From Riemerella anatipestifer ATCC 11845 = DSM 15868 (GTDB lineage: Bacteria; Bacteroidota; Bacteroidia; Flavobacteriales; Weeksellaceae), in assembly GCF_000252855.1 (NCBI RefSeq), contig NC_017045.1, forward strand, positions 124,001 to 188,000: a DNA stretch of 64,000 bases. Direction: 5' to 3'. Position numbers and translations under genes: made by a program. Positions 14,272 through 21,182 of this stretch are shown piece by piece (the stretch's first letter is position 1; every line of letters begins with the position of its first letter). The notes beneath the pieces were generated by a model. The model was not told the origin of the DNA, searched no databases, and was given only the letters and a program-made list of their open reading frames with translations.

Positions 14272-15048
14272 TTAAACGCTCCAAATTCCGTAAGTCTTCT
14301 TCTTTTCTGTGGCTTTTTGAGAGGTTGTATTTTTGTACTTATCTAGGGTTACGGGACGGCTAAAAAATTCAGGTGTTAGGTATTTATAGCCTTGTTCCAT
14401 ATGGTATTTGTCCTTTACCGCATTTTCGATAGCCTCAAGTATATCCTCCTTTGTGTATCCTTCTTTTAATCTAGCTTTGTACTTTCTCTTTATTTGGTCG
14501 TTTATCGTTTTAAACTTGCGTTTTGTTTTGTCGCTTATGAAGTTTAATAGCTTTTCAAAGTCTATATCGTTATTGGGCTTCGCTTTTCCCTCTTCTTCCA
14601 AATCCGAAAGAGACCCTTTTGGTTCTTTTTCTAAAAGAACATTTAGTTTAGTTTTATTTAGTTTATTGTTAGTATCAGAAACTGTATCAAGAACCGTATC
14701 AGAAACCGTGTCAATATCTGTATCAGAAACTGTATCAAGAACCGTATCACCTGTTGATACAGTTGGAAAAACATATTTAGTTTGTCCGTCTATTCCCTTG
14801 CTTCTTTTTTGCGGTGTTTTAAAGTCAATAAGTCCTAATTGCATCAATCTATTTCTAGCATCTCTAACAGTATTAACTGACATTCCAAGTGCGATACTTA
14901 AATGTCTGTCGGAATGCCCAAAGGGTTGCTTCCAGCCCAACGAATTACAAGTATGCAACAGATAGAAGTATAATCTTGTGTCGTTAGGGCTGATGCAACG
15001 CTCTAAGTTGCATTGCCAAAATTTGTTTATGAGAACTATATAATTCAT
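14272..15048 (-). CDS. phage replication initiator-like protein with winged helix
   Basis: This 258-residue protein resembles the lambda O / DnaD-like class. N-terminus: a winged-helix region (SIALGMSVNTVRDARNRLMQ). Middle: a Ser/Asp/Thr-rich tandem repeat (units of about 8 residues, DTVSDTVL type, residues about 100-126). C-terminus: KRKYKARLKEGYTKEDILEA and YLTPEFFSRP, like the conserved phage C-terminal replication domain. The repeat DNA looks like origin iterons. It precedes the ATPase gene by 12 nt. Confidence 0.75.
   Translation of the reverse strand: MNYIVLINKFWQCNLERCISPNDTRLYFYLLHTCNSLGWKQPFGHSDRHLSIALGMSVNTVRDARNRLMQLGLIDFKTPQKRSKGIDGQTKYVFPTVSTGDTVLDTVSDTDIDTVSDTVLDTVSDTNNKLNKTKLNVLLEKEPKGSLSDLEEEGKAKPNNDIDFEKLLNFISDKTKRKFKTINDQIKRKYKARLKEGYTKEDILEAIENAVKDKYHMEQGYKYLTPEFFSRPVTLDKYKNTTSQKATEKKKTYGIWSV
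14641..14748 (-). other. putative phage replication origin inside the initiator gene
   Basis: On the minus strand six 12-bp units (14677-14748) and a partial seventh follow a GATACxGTTyTT pattern, with a 24-bp super-period; the first and fifth/sixth units are identical pairs. Immediately after comes a very AT-rich stretch (about 14641-14671). Iterons plus an AT-rich unwinding region within the initiator gene is the lambda ori arrangement. Confidence 0.5.
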
Positions 15049-15071
15049 ATTTTTTTATTTCCTATCGTGGC

Positions 15072-15263
15072 TTAAAGTACCTTTACCTTTCCATTTTTTT
15101 CTTTATACTTAACTTCTGTATTTATTATCTCGTACTTCCCATTTGGCAGTCTATTGACCGCTCTTATCTTAGCGGTGAGGGTGTTTTTCTTTTTCTTTTT
15201 TGAAATGAGTACCATTTGTTTTTTCTTTTGCTTCTCTGATTGCCTCTGTGATATTTTTCGCAT
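15072..15263 (-). pseudogene. 3' part of a frame-split small phage gene
   Basis: The C-terminal half (NTLTAKIRAVNRLPNGKYEI) looks like a beta-rich domain, but the N-terminal part of this frame is only a shifted reading of the upstream gene. A one-base change in the A-rich run around 15200-15215 would join it to the frame 15169-15348, giving a protein of about 90 residues. Confidence 0.45.
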
Positions 15264-15348
15264 CTAGGTAAATGGTCCTCTCGCTATTCCAAATGAAAAA
15301 AGTGGTACCCATTTTACCTAGATTAAAATTACTCCCTTCTATTTTCAT
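15169..15348 (-). CDS. 5' part of a frame-split small phage gene (59 aa as read)
   Basis: ATG at 15346-15348. It encodes a normal-looking start (MKIEGSNFNLGKMGTTFFIW, then RTIYLDAKNITEAIREAKEK) and then runs out of frame in a run of A6-G-A5-G-A5. Separate small gene or frameshifted gene: I favour one original gene with an indel in the A tract. No family recognised. Confidence 0.5.
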   Translation of the reverse strand: MKIEGSNFNLGKMGTTFFIWNSERTIYLDAKNITEAIREAKEKTNGTHFKKEKEKHPHR

Positions 15349-15351
15349 TAG

Positions 15352-15648
15352 TTAGAAAGGCAAATCGTCGTCGTCCTGAAAATCATCGGCATTTGCTTCC
15401 TGTATTTTAGGTGTTGATTTTCTTAGATTTCCGATGAATACAGATTTTATATTATCCTTATGATATTCTTCTTTTAATGGAGAGGATATAGAACCGTCAT
15501 TTTCGTATTTGTCAGGTTCATCATTGATATATACATTGACATTGATATATCGTGTTCCGTTTTCGTGTTTAAAAGTTTTTAGTTTACCTGATTTAAGATT
15601 TTCTAATAGTTTGTCGTAGTTAATACTACCGTAAAATGATTGTACCAT
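15352..15648 (-). CDS. SSB-like phage protein with acidic DDLPF tail
   Basis: The 98-residue protein ends in DDFQDDDDLPF, the acidic tip by which single-stranded DNA-binding proteins recruit partner enzymes. The body (GTRYINVNVYINDEPDKYEN) could form an OB-like barrel, although classical SSB motifs are absent. It lies directly after the YqaJ exonuclease and ERF annealing genes, as phage SSBs often do. A single-stranded-DNA role is therefore likely but not proven. Confidence 0.6.
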   Translation of the reverse strand: MVQSFYGSINYDKLLENLKSGKLKTFKHENGTRYINVNVYINDEPDKYENDGSISSPLKEEYHKDNIKSVFIGNLRKSTPKIQEANADDFQDDDDLPF

Positions 15649-15672
15649 TGGTTTTTATATTTTTAAAAATTA

Positions 15673-16431
15673 TTATTCAATTACTAAATAGCCTTCTCTT
15701 TCGTTTTTATAAATGAGACCTTTCCACGCTAATAGATTGCTCTTGTCTTTAAATCTTGTAATTCTATGGTCGTTCATTGCTAAATCCATATACTCTACAT
15801 CTGTAATTAAAGGTGCTTCTTCTAAGTGCGATTTTATTGTGTCTCTCATCTCAAAAAAGGTTTTTGCTCGTTCCTTAATCTCTGTTTGAAATTCTATATC
15901 TGCATCAAATTCTTTGATATGGTATCTTTGGTCTAATGGAATATCAAACTCTATTTTGTTGCCCCATTCGTCCATAACATTAGAGGTAAGGTAATAGACT
16001 AAATACCCTTTGTTAAATCCCGTCGCTAACATTTGCATCTGGACTTGTGCTAAGTAGTAGGCAGGTACTTTATCAATATTTTGTTTAAAAGTGTATATAG
16101 TGTATGGACATTTTATATCCATACAATAATTGTCTATGGGGTTAATTACATCAGGAGTAGCCCATAATCCTTTGTCTATTTCAAAACTAACATCTGACTG
16201 ATAAACAGTATTTTGAAAATTAGGCTGTATAATTACATTATAGGCTTCTTCTTCATTAAAAATGCCGTGTTGCATTGCTGTTGTTGTAAGATGTTTTTTT
16301 TGACCTAAAATCAACTCTAAGGCTTTTTCGTAAGCAAGGGTTTGAGCGGTCTTTGCCTTTAGCCCTTGTTGGGTAAATAACGCTCCAATTTCAGAAGCTC
16401 CAAGTCCTCCAAGTTTGTTTATTTCTTCCAT
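15673..16431 (-). CDS. YqaJ-family recombination exonuclease
   Basis: The 252-residue lambda-exonuclease-like protein begins with LGGLGASEIGALF (the GxSE/D start of YqaJ). It continues with QHGIFNEEEAYNVI (acidic metal ligand), TPDVINPIDNYCMDIKCPYT (D ... D-x-K of the PD-(D/E)XK core) and YYLAQVQMQMLATGF. It resects double-stranded ends so that the partner ERF protein can anneal strands. It overlaps the ERF gene by 1 nt. Confidence 0.88.
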   Translation of the reverse strand: MEEINKLGGLGASEIGALFTQQGLKAKTAQTLAYEKALELILGQKKHLTTTAMQHGIFNEEEAYNVIIQPNFQNTVYQSDVSFEIDKGLWATPDVINPIDNYCMDIKCPYTIYTFKQNIDKVPAYYLAQVQMQMLATGFNKGYLVYYLTSNVMDEWGNKIEFDIPLDQRYHIKEFDADIEFQTEIKERAKTFFEMRDTIKSHLEEAPLITDVEYMDLAMNDHRITRFKDKSNLLAWKGLIYKNEREGYLVIE

Positions 16432-17003
16432 TAGTTAATTCCTAATTTTTTGAGTTCAGCTTCTGTTTCTTTGGATACCTTGTATTTTTTTCTAATATCG
16501 CTAACTGTAAATGTTTTACCTTCGTCTATGCTTGATACTAATTTAGCCCATTGTTCTGTGTCTTTATTTAGCCACATTGCAGGCTCATTTGCTTTTTGTA
16601 TCTTGGGTTTCGTGTCTAATACTTGCTTGTGTTCGTTAGTGTCAGCGTCTTTAGTATCATCTATTAAAAACAAACCATTTAAAGCATATTTGCGTGCATA
16701 AGATGACGACGCACCGAATGTTTGTGATATATCCATTCCTTTTTTTGTGGGGTCAATACCAGCTTGAGCTTTTACGGATATTTGTGTGTTTTTATCACTA
16801 ATTGTCGCTGTTGCCTCGCAATAAATAATATCACCTATTTGCTTTATTTCATCGGTAATAACTAATGTGCAATCGTGTTTTAGTAATATTGGCTTTAAAG
16901 CCTCCAATATATCCTCACAACTTCTGTACTTGTATTTACCAAAGCTATTATATTGCCCTTTTGGGGCTTTTAGCTCTGATTGTATTTTGATGAGTTTTTC
17001 CAT
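16431..17003 (-). CDS. erf: ERF-family single-strand annealing protein
   Basis: The 190-residue protein begins with LIKIQSELKAPKGQYNSFGK followed by YKYRSCEDILEALKPIL, the characteristic ERF start. The SQTFGASSSYARKYALNGLF block holds the conserved core. The C-terminal tail is variable and charged. P22-type Erf anneals complementary single strands in phage recombination and genome circularisation. It is paired with the YqaJ exonuclease downstream as a two-gene recombination module. Confidence 0.92.
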   Translation of the reverse strand: MEKLIKIQSELKAPKGQYNSFGKYKYRSCEDILEALKPILLKHDCTLVITDEIKQIGDIIYCEATATISDKNTQISVKAQAGIDPTKKGMDISQTFGASSSYARKYALNGLFLIDDTKDADTNEHKQVLDTKPKIQKANEPAMWLNKDTEQWAKLVSSIDEGKTFTVSDIRKKYKVSKETEAELKKLGIN

Positions 17004-17039
17004 TTTGTATATTTTTAATTGTTGATTTTGTTTCTTGGG

Positions 17040-17062
17040 GGTTACGAAAAAATGCCGTAACC
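17040..17062. other. short hairpin upstream of the ERF gene
   Basis: GGTTACG and CGTAACC form a 7-bp stem with a 9-nt loop about 40 nt upstream of the ERF start. No T run follows in either direction, so a leader structure or protein site is more likely than a terminator. Confidence 0.3.
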
Positions 17063-17117
17063 TTTCTTAACAGGCAATAGCCATAGGTAGTAACCTATTC
17101 GTTTTGCCTTTTGGGTT

Positions 17118-17303
17118 TTATATTGTTTTATCCTCGCTTTCATCTCTGAAAAAGTTTGTGATTTCTTGCTCTTTTACATTCATAAAAAGGCTTATCAATA
17201 AAAGCCCTACCGCAGACATCAAAGCCATTGTATCGTGGCTTTCTGATACGGCGAAAGCGTAAATAATCGCCGTTACTGTTGTTATTTTTGATAGTGTTTT
17301 CAT
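17118..17303 (-). CDS. small membrane protein (61 aa)
   Basis: Two hydrophobic helices (TTVTAIIYAFAVS and ALMSAVGLLLISLFMNV) with a charged tail. It overlaps the upstream 40-residue gene by 4 nt. Function unknown. Confidence 0.55.
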   Translation of the reverse strand: MKTLSKITTVTAIIYAFAVSESHDTMALMSAVGLLLISLFMNVKEQEITNFFRDESEDKTI

Positions 17304-17422
17304 TTTTTGGACTTTTTAAAGAAGTAGTCTAGTATATCTTTCTCAAACTCGGTGGCTTCTTGGTATTTTTTACCGTTGATAAGCCAATAGCCGTTTTGAT
17401 TATTTATTTTTATTAAAGTCAT
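17300..17422 (-). CDS. small hypothetical protein (40 aa)
   Basis: ATG at 17420-17422, TGA at 17300-17302 (ATGA overlap with the next gene). It contains GYWLINGKKYQEATEFEKDI. It overlaps the 104-residue gene upstream by 23 nt. No family recognised. Confidence 0.5.
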   Translation of the reverse strand: MTLIKINNQNGYWLINGKKYQEATEFEKDILDYFFKKSKK

Positions 17423-17714
17423 TTTTTAGGTCTGCTAGATGATACTCTAGTTCTAGGTCTTCTTCTTGGTTTTCGTATAGCTTTTGTTTCGCTATATTTA
17501 CCCAGCCTTTTTGGGCTTCTTCTGACATTTGGAGGTCTTTTAGGCAAAGATTTTCATCTGTGATATTTACCTCTCCAAATTCATCTACTGTTACTAAAAC
17601 AGTGTCGTCTTCGTCTATTGCGAACCATACGGTAGGGGTAGTATTTCTACCCTCGTAATTGAACCCAAAATCGTTAAATTTTAAGGTTTCTAAGTTTTGT
17701 TGTATCTTTGCCAT
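17400..17714 (-). CDS. acidic hypothetical phage protein (104 aa)
   Basis: A strongly acidic beta-rich first half (TVWFAIDEDDTVLVTVDEFG) and a helical second half with repeated Glu. No family recognised. It belongs to the early leftward operon. Confidence 0.55.
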   Translation of the reverse strand: MAKIQQNLETLKFNDFGFNYEGRNTTPTVWFAIDEDDTVLVTVDEFGEVNITDENLCLKDLQMSEEAQKGWVNIAKQKLYENQEEDLELEYHLADLKNDFNKNK

Positions 17715-17769
17715 ACTTTTGATTTTTTAAGGATTTAACATTCTTATTAAACTTGCTCTCTAATTGCCG

Positions 17770-17979
17770 TTAGAGGGCTTTTTTTCTTCTTTTTCTCTTT
17801 GGTTTTGGATATATTTTATACCTTTCTTTGGAATCAAACATAGCGTGCAACCTCTTCTTTCTACTTTCTTTGCTTTCCGCTACCCCTAACATCCAGCGAT
17901 GAATTTTCTCTGTCTCTTTAGGGTCGCACACTAATGTTAATTGTGTTCTAAATATTGGTATAAGTTGCTCTGCTGTCAT
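17770..17979 (-). CDS. basic hypothetical phage protein (69 aa)
   Basis: It begins MTAEQLIPIFRTQLTLVCDP and ends in a strongly basic tail (PKPKRKRRKKAL). It overlaps the HTH gene upstream as ATGA. No family recognised; DNA binding is possible from charge only. Confidence 0.5.
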   Translation of the reverse strand: MTAEQLIPIFRTQLTLVCDPKETEKIHRWMLGVAESKESRKKRLHAMFDSKERYKIYPKPKRKRRKKAL

Positions 17980-18155
17980 ATCTCAATCTCGTCTATTTCT
18001 TTTTTTAAACATTCTTTTGCTCTTTTTCTAATGTTCTTTGCAAGTTCACTCTCTGTGAAATATTTTAGAGCGTTAGTAATAGTCTGTTGAGTTACCCCAA
18101 ACTCTTCTCTTAAGATTTTGTGATATTTACTTGGTAGGCTTATTCTTTTTTTCAT
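17976..18155 (-). CDS. small helix-turn-helix protein, first gene of the early operon
   Basis: ATG at 18153-18155. The 59 residues include KILREEFGVTQQTITNALKY, an HTH followed by a basic helix. It is the first gene leftward of the repressor region and occupies a Cro/CII-like position. Its promoter region overlaps palindromic operators. Its role as a regulator is inferred. Confidence 0.6.
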   Translation of the reverse strand: MKKRISLPSKYHKILREEFGVTQQTITNALKYFTESELAKNIRKRAKECLKKEIDEIEI

Positions 18156-18158
18156 AAC

Positions 18159-18235
18159 TTTAACCCGTTAAATTGATAGTGCAAATATAATACAAAATTG
18201 TATTATATAAAAATAATAATGATACAATTCTGTAT
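18159..18235. promoter_or_regulatory. operator cluster and leftward promoter
   Basis: Three inverted repeats: TTTAAC-CC-GTTAAA (18159-18172), ATAATACAA-AA-TTGTATTAT (18187-18206, perfect 9-bp arms) and ATACA-ATTC-TGTAT (18222-18235). A minus-strand TATATTTG box (18182-18189) overlaps the middle palindrome, so a bound repressor would block it. These are candidate CI operators. Confidence 0.55.
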
Positions 18236-18274
18236 TAAACAATTTAATTAACTGAAAATCAATATTAAAAATTT

Positions 18275-18841
18275 ATGAGAAGCTTTAGATTAAGCATTAT
18301 TTCCTTAGTAATTTCTCTAATCGCTATTTCTTTGGTGTATTTTAGACCTAGCCCTATTGAAATAGATATGTTTAATTCTATCATTACCATTCTGGCTCTT
18401 CTCATAACCTTACTAATAGGATATCAGATTTTCCAAATAATTGATTTTAAGCAAGAAAAAACCAACTTATTAAATGAAGTTGATAAAAAATTTAAGGCTA
18501 CCCAAGAAGAGTTTGATAAGTCTATGCTAGAGATGAAAGGGGCAAATACAGTAATGTACAGCCATTTTTTTCAGTATTATATGGAGGGACAAAATGATTA
18601 TGGTGTACTTTCCACATTTTCTGATATTGTAATAAATAACTCACATAATGAAGATTTGTGCAAAGTAATGCTAAGAGCTGTTTTAGAATATACAGAAACG
18701 GGAATAACATTTAAACACGAATATGAACAGAAAGAAATAATGAAATTATTTGAAGCAAAATCTATAGATTTTTTAAAAGCAATAGACAAAGAAAAATTTG
18801 AACTATTAAGAGAACGACTAGATATGTCATCAATTCGTTAG
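18275..18841 (+). CDS. prophage membrane protein with coiled coil (188 aa)
   Basis: Two transmembrane helices near the start (LSIISLVISLIAISLVYF; SIITILALLITLLIGYQI) are followed by a Lys/Glu-rich coiled coil and a cytoplasmic helical domain. It is transcribed rightward, away from the early operon, and so is probably expressed in the lysogen. Superinfection exclusion is a reasonable guess from topology and location, but no family was recognised. Its last 80 nt overlap the antisense gene 18762-19070. Confidence 0.6.
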   Translation: MRSFRLSIISLVISLIAISLVYFRPSPIEIDMFNSIITILALLITLLIGYQIFQIIDFKQEKTNLLNEVDKKFKATQEEFDKSMLEMKGANTVMYSHFFQYYMEGQNDYGVLSTFSDIVINNSHNEDLCKVMLRAVLEYTETGITFKHEYEQKEIMKLFEAKSIDFLKAIDKEKFELLRERLDMSSIR

Positions 18842-19070
18842 ATGATTTTGACTGTTCAGTGTTATTTACTAGCGAAGTGTTATTTTCTTTGGTATGAATG
18901 GGTGTATTTTTATCAAGAAGTAAAGAACGAAAGATTGTTTCTTTAACAATATTTGAAGCTCTTTCTTGGTGTATTTTGGCTACAATTTTTTTTGATAGCT
19001 CATTTGATAAGAGAGCTTTATCATATTTCTCTTCGTTGATTGCTTTGTAAATAATTTCTAAATCGTTCAT
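18762..19070 (-). CDS. tail-anchored small protein beside the repressor (102 aa)
   Basis: I choose the ATG at 19068-19070 (MNDLEIIYKAINEEKYDKAL). A longer frame from 19106 would begin inside the promoter. The C-terminus is one membrane helix (LMTYLVVLLIVQIFLCLLLL). A TATATTTG box lies at 19104-19111 with a TAATAC-N6-GTATTA palindrome behind it, so it is probably repressor-controlled and divergent from the repressor. No family recognised. Confidence 0.5.
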   Translation of the reverse strand: MNDLEIIYKAINEEKYDKALLSNELSKKIVAKIHQERASNIVKETIFRSLLLDKNTPIHTKENNTSLVNNTEQSKSSNELMTYLVVLLIVQIFLCLLLLKNL

Positions 19071-19103
19071 ATTAGCAATGTTTAGGATGTTAAAATAATA
19101 ATA

Positions 19104-19138
19104 CAAATATATGAAAAAGATAATACAGAAAAGTATTA
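19104..19138 (-). promoter_or_regulatory. promoter box and operator inside the repressor start
   Basis: TATATTTG on the minus strand (19104-19111), then TAATAC-AGAAAA-GTATTA (19121-19138), matching the half-sites of the operators at 18187-18235. This would allow autoregulation. Confidence 0.45.
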
Positions 19139-19869
19139 AAAATAATTTAAAGGATAGATTAAATACTGTTTATAACTATCTGAAAAAAACGACAGAATTT
19201 ACAACGCAAACACTTTTAGCTGAGAAGATAGGATATACACGCTCTAATTTTTCAGCTGCATTAAATGGAGACGAGAGGTATCTAACAGAAGGTGTTGTTG
19301 ATAAAATAGTGGAGGCTTTTCCGCAGTTAAATAGAGAGTGGTTCATAACGGGCAAAGGCGAAATGCTAAAGTCTTCAGAAGAAACTCCGATAAAAGGGGA
19401 GGGGGTAAAAGTAATTTTAGACGCAGAGATAAAAAGAACCCCATCGGAAGGCACACCTTATTATGATGTTGATTTTGCTGGAGGTTGGAACTCTGATGAG
19501 ATTTTTTCACTTGGGAATCCATCATTTTATATCCAAAGTCCAGATTTTAGAAGGGCAGAGTTTGCTACTAATCTCGTGGGAAACTCTATATCAAAGATAA
19601 TTCCCAGTGGAGCCATTGTAGGATTTAGACAAGTAGAGGATTGGAAAACTTATTTCCCAACAAATGAGCTGTATGGTATCATTACTAAAAACGAAATGAG
19701 AACCGTAAAAAGGGTAAAAAGAAAGAAAGGAGACTCAAATACACTTGTGTTGATTCCTGACCCATTAGAGGTTCATTCAGGATATGAGCCTGAGGAGTTG
19801 CCTATTGATTTTGTTTCAAAGATGTTTCAAGTGGTTGCTTGGGCAATGTTTGAGAGAGTAGCAATGTAA
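19111..19869 (+). CDS. CI/LexA-type phage repressor, HTH + S24 peptidase
   Basis: The 252-residue protein has an N-terminal HTH around residues 30-60 (TTQTLLAEKIGYTRSNFSAA) and a typical NREWFITGKGEML link. The C-terminal S24 domain shows GNSISKIIPSGAIVG (nucleophile Ser) and RTVKRVKR (general-base Lys). It should hold the lysogenic state and cleave itself when RecA filaments form, linking induction to DNA damage. The antirepressor KilAC protein is a likely antagonist. Operators with ATACA/TGTAT half-sites flank it. Confidence 0.9.
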   Translation: MKKIIQKSIKNNLKDRLNTVYNYLKKTTEFTTQTLLAEKIGYTRSNFSAALNGDERYLTEGVVDKIVEAFPQLNREWFITGKGEMLKSSEETPIKGEGVKVILDAEIKRTPSEGTPYYDVDFAGGWNSDEIFSLGNPSFYIQSPDFRRAEFATNLVGNSISKIIPSGAIVGFRQVEDWKTYFPTNELYGIITKNEMRTVKRVKRKKGDSNTLVLIPDPLEVHSGYEPEELPIDFVSKMFQVVAWAMFERVAM

Positions 19870-19883
19870 TTAAAATAGAAATT

Positions 19884-20336
19884 ATGAGTCCTACTGAAAA
19901 AGGAAAGATATTTGAGGATTATGTTCAGGATATAATGTTTCCTGTTGATAGATATATAGTCGTTAGAAAGACGCCTAATTTTGAGGACGCAAGCAAACGA
20001 TTGATAGAAGATTGCAATAATCCTGATTTTACATTTAGAAGAATAAGAACAGGGAAGGAGTATAGCGTAGAGGCTAAATTCAGAATACCTAGAGGGTACA
20101 ATGTTAATGTTTGTACGGAAGAACAGCTAGAGAGATATAGAAAGTATGATGAGCAAAGCCCTACTTTTATGGCTTTAGGAATAGGAGGGTGTCCGTCTAG
20201 TCCTACGATATTACTGTTTTTTCATATAAGTAAGCTGGCGAGCACCAATATTTTCTTACCTGATTTCTTTAAGGATAATTATTTCAGATTGAACAGCCCT
20301 GTATTTTCTAAGTATATGGAAAAATTATTAAGATGA
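19884..20336 (+). CDS. PD-(D/E)XK nuclease-like protein in the lysogenic unit
   Basis: The 150-residue protein has GKIFEDYVQDIMF (helix with Glu), NPDFTFRR and YSVEAKFRIP (E-x-K), in the order of a PD-(D/E)XK nuclease core. It starts 14 nt after the repressor and overlaps the HTH gene after it by 4 nt, so it would be expressed with the repressor in a lysogen. A defence or exclusion function is possible. I do not recognise a named family. Confidence 0.55.
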   Translation: MSPTEKGKIFEDYVQDIMFPVDRYIVVRKTPNFEDASKRLIEDCNNPDFTFRRIRTGKEYSVEAKFRIPRGYNVNVCTEEQLERYRKYDEQSPTFMALGIGGCPSSPTILLFFHISKLASTNIFLPDFFKDNYFRLNSPVFSKYMEKLLR

Positions 20337-20602
20337 AAACAGCGATAGACGAAAGAATATTGAGCCTGCCGAGATACCTAAAGAAGAACGGAGAAATAAA
20401 AAGGCTCCAAGAGTTCTACGATGAAATTGGAATTTCCAAGCAACGGTTTAATAAAATTAAAAAACAAGATATAAGTGGCATTAACGCACACTTTACCGTT
20501 GAGCAGATACACAAAATAGGAATAGTTTATGGCATTGATTTTAATTGGATTTTTGGGGTAACAGATACCCCTAGACAAAACACCAAAAGTGCACAAATTT
20601 AA
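20333..20602 (+). CDS. HTH protein at the prophage right end (89 aa)
   Basis: It has an HTH-like stretch (FYDEIGISKQRFNKIKKQDI) and a C-terminal part typical of phage Cro/CI-like proteins (YGIDFNWIFGVTDTP). It is the last gene before the attachment site and is co-transcribed with the repressor and the nuclease-like gene. A regulator or accessory recombination factor is possible. Confidence 0.65.
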   Translation: MKTAIDERILSLPRYLKKNGEIKRLQEFYDEIGISKQRFNKIKKQDISGINAHFTVEQIHKIGIVYGIDFNWIFGVTDTPRQNTKSAQI

Positions 20603-20678
20603 AAAAAAGTCAAAACAAAACTATATTGATTATCAATAAATTAAAATTTCAAAAATGGCAAAAAATGGTCAAAAAGTT

Positions 20679-20693
20679 TCCCTCTCTCTCCGC
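20679..20693 (+). other. putative attR: 3' end of a tRNA-Ser gene
   Basis: TCCCTCTCTCTCCGC matches the 3' end of a tRNA-Ser: T-stem strand CCCTC, 7-nt acceptor strand TCTCTCC and discriminator G (20692). The sequence to the left is not tRNA-like. A hairpin terminator follows, as after a tRNA gene. This is the pattern left by a phage that integrated into the tRNA 3' end; the intact tRNA would be at the other end. Confidence 0.55.
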
Positions 20694-20709
20694 AAAATTG
20701 CTCAAAACG

Positions 20710-20743
20710 CCGATGAATAAAGACTTTGTTCATCGGTTTTTTT
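20710..20743 (+). terminator. rho-independent terminator (host tRNA-Ser terminator by inference)
   Basis: CCGATGAA and TTCATCGG arms with an 11-nt loop, then seven T residues. Confidence 0.85.
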
Positions 20744-20940
20744 ATGAAATAAACAAAAGTAAACAAATTCCATTTTCGCTACTCCTAATGTCCAATATTT
20801 AAATTTTACTCAGGCTATTTATTTGCAAATGTTTTGTGGCTAAAACAACATTTTGTTTATCAATAAAGTGAATGTTTTTTTTACTTAATACCGTAATGTA
20901 CAGTGGGTTTATATAAATAAGAAACTACCGCTATGTATTA

Positions 20941-21041
20941 TTTGCAAAAGACGGAGTTTAGGTAATGATATAAATTAGGGCGTATTTCATGATAAAATGC
21001 TTTTCATTTCTGCTATTTTGCTTAATTTAGTGACGTTGAAA
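20941..21041 (+). repeat. dispersed repeat R1
   Basis: It contains GTAATGATATAAATT, then AAAATGCTTTTCA and a TTTTGCTTAATTTAGTGACG core (20994-21041). Related copies: R2 23069-23132, R3 24592-24675, R4 52701-52803. All lie in the same orientation in front of small accessory genes. The rest of the gap 20744-21182 holds nothing I recognise. Confidence 0.6.
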
Positions 21042-21182
21042 CCTAACGAAGTGGTTCGGCGAAGCCAAAAAGTATTTGTCTTGATTAGTGCTAAATTGAA
21101 CTTGCCCTTCATTTGTGACTTAGTCATCAGTGGTGGTAATTTTGACAAATGGCTACAAAAAGATAAATATTGAAACAAACTT

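Noticed and set aside
20655-20720. 21-codon ORF beginning MAKNGQKVSLSL
   Set aside because: It crosses the putative tRNA-Ser 3' end and the terminator stem, so it is most likely chance.
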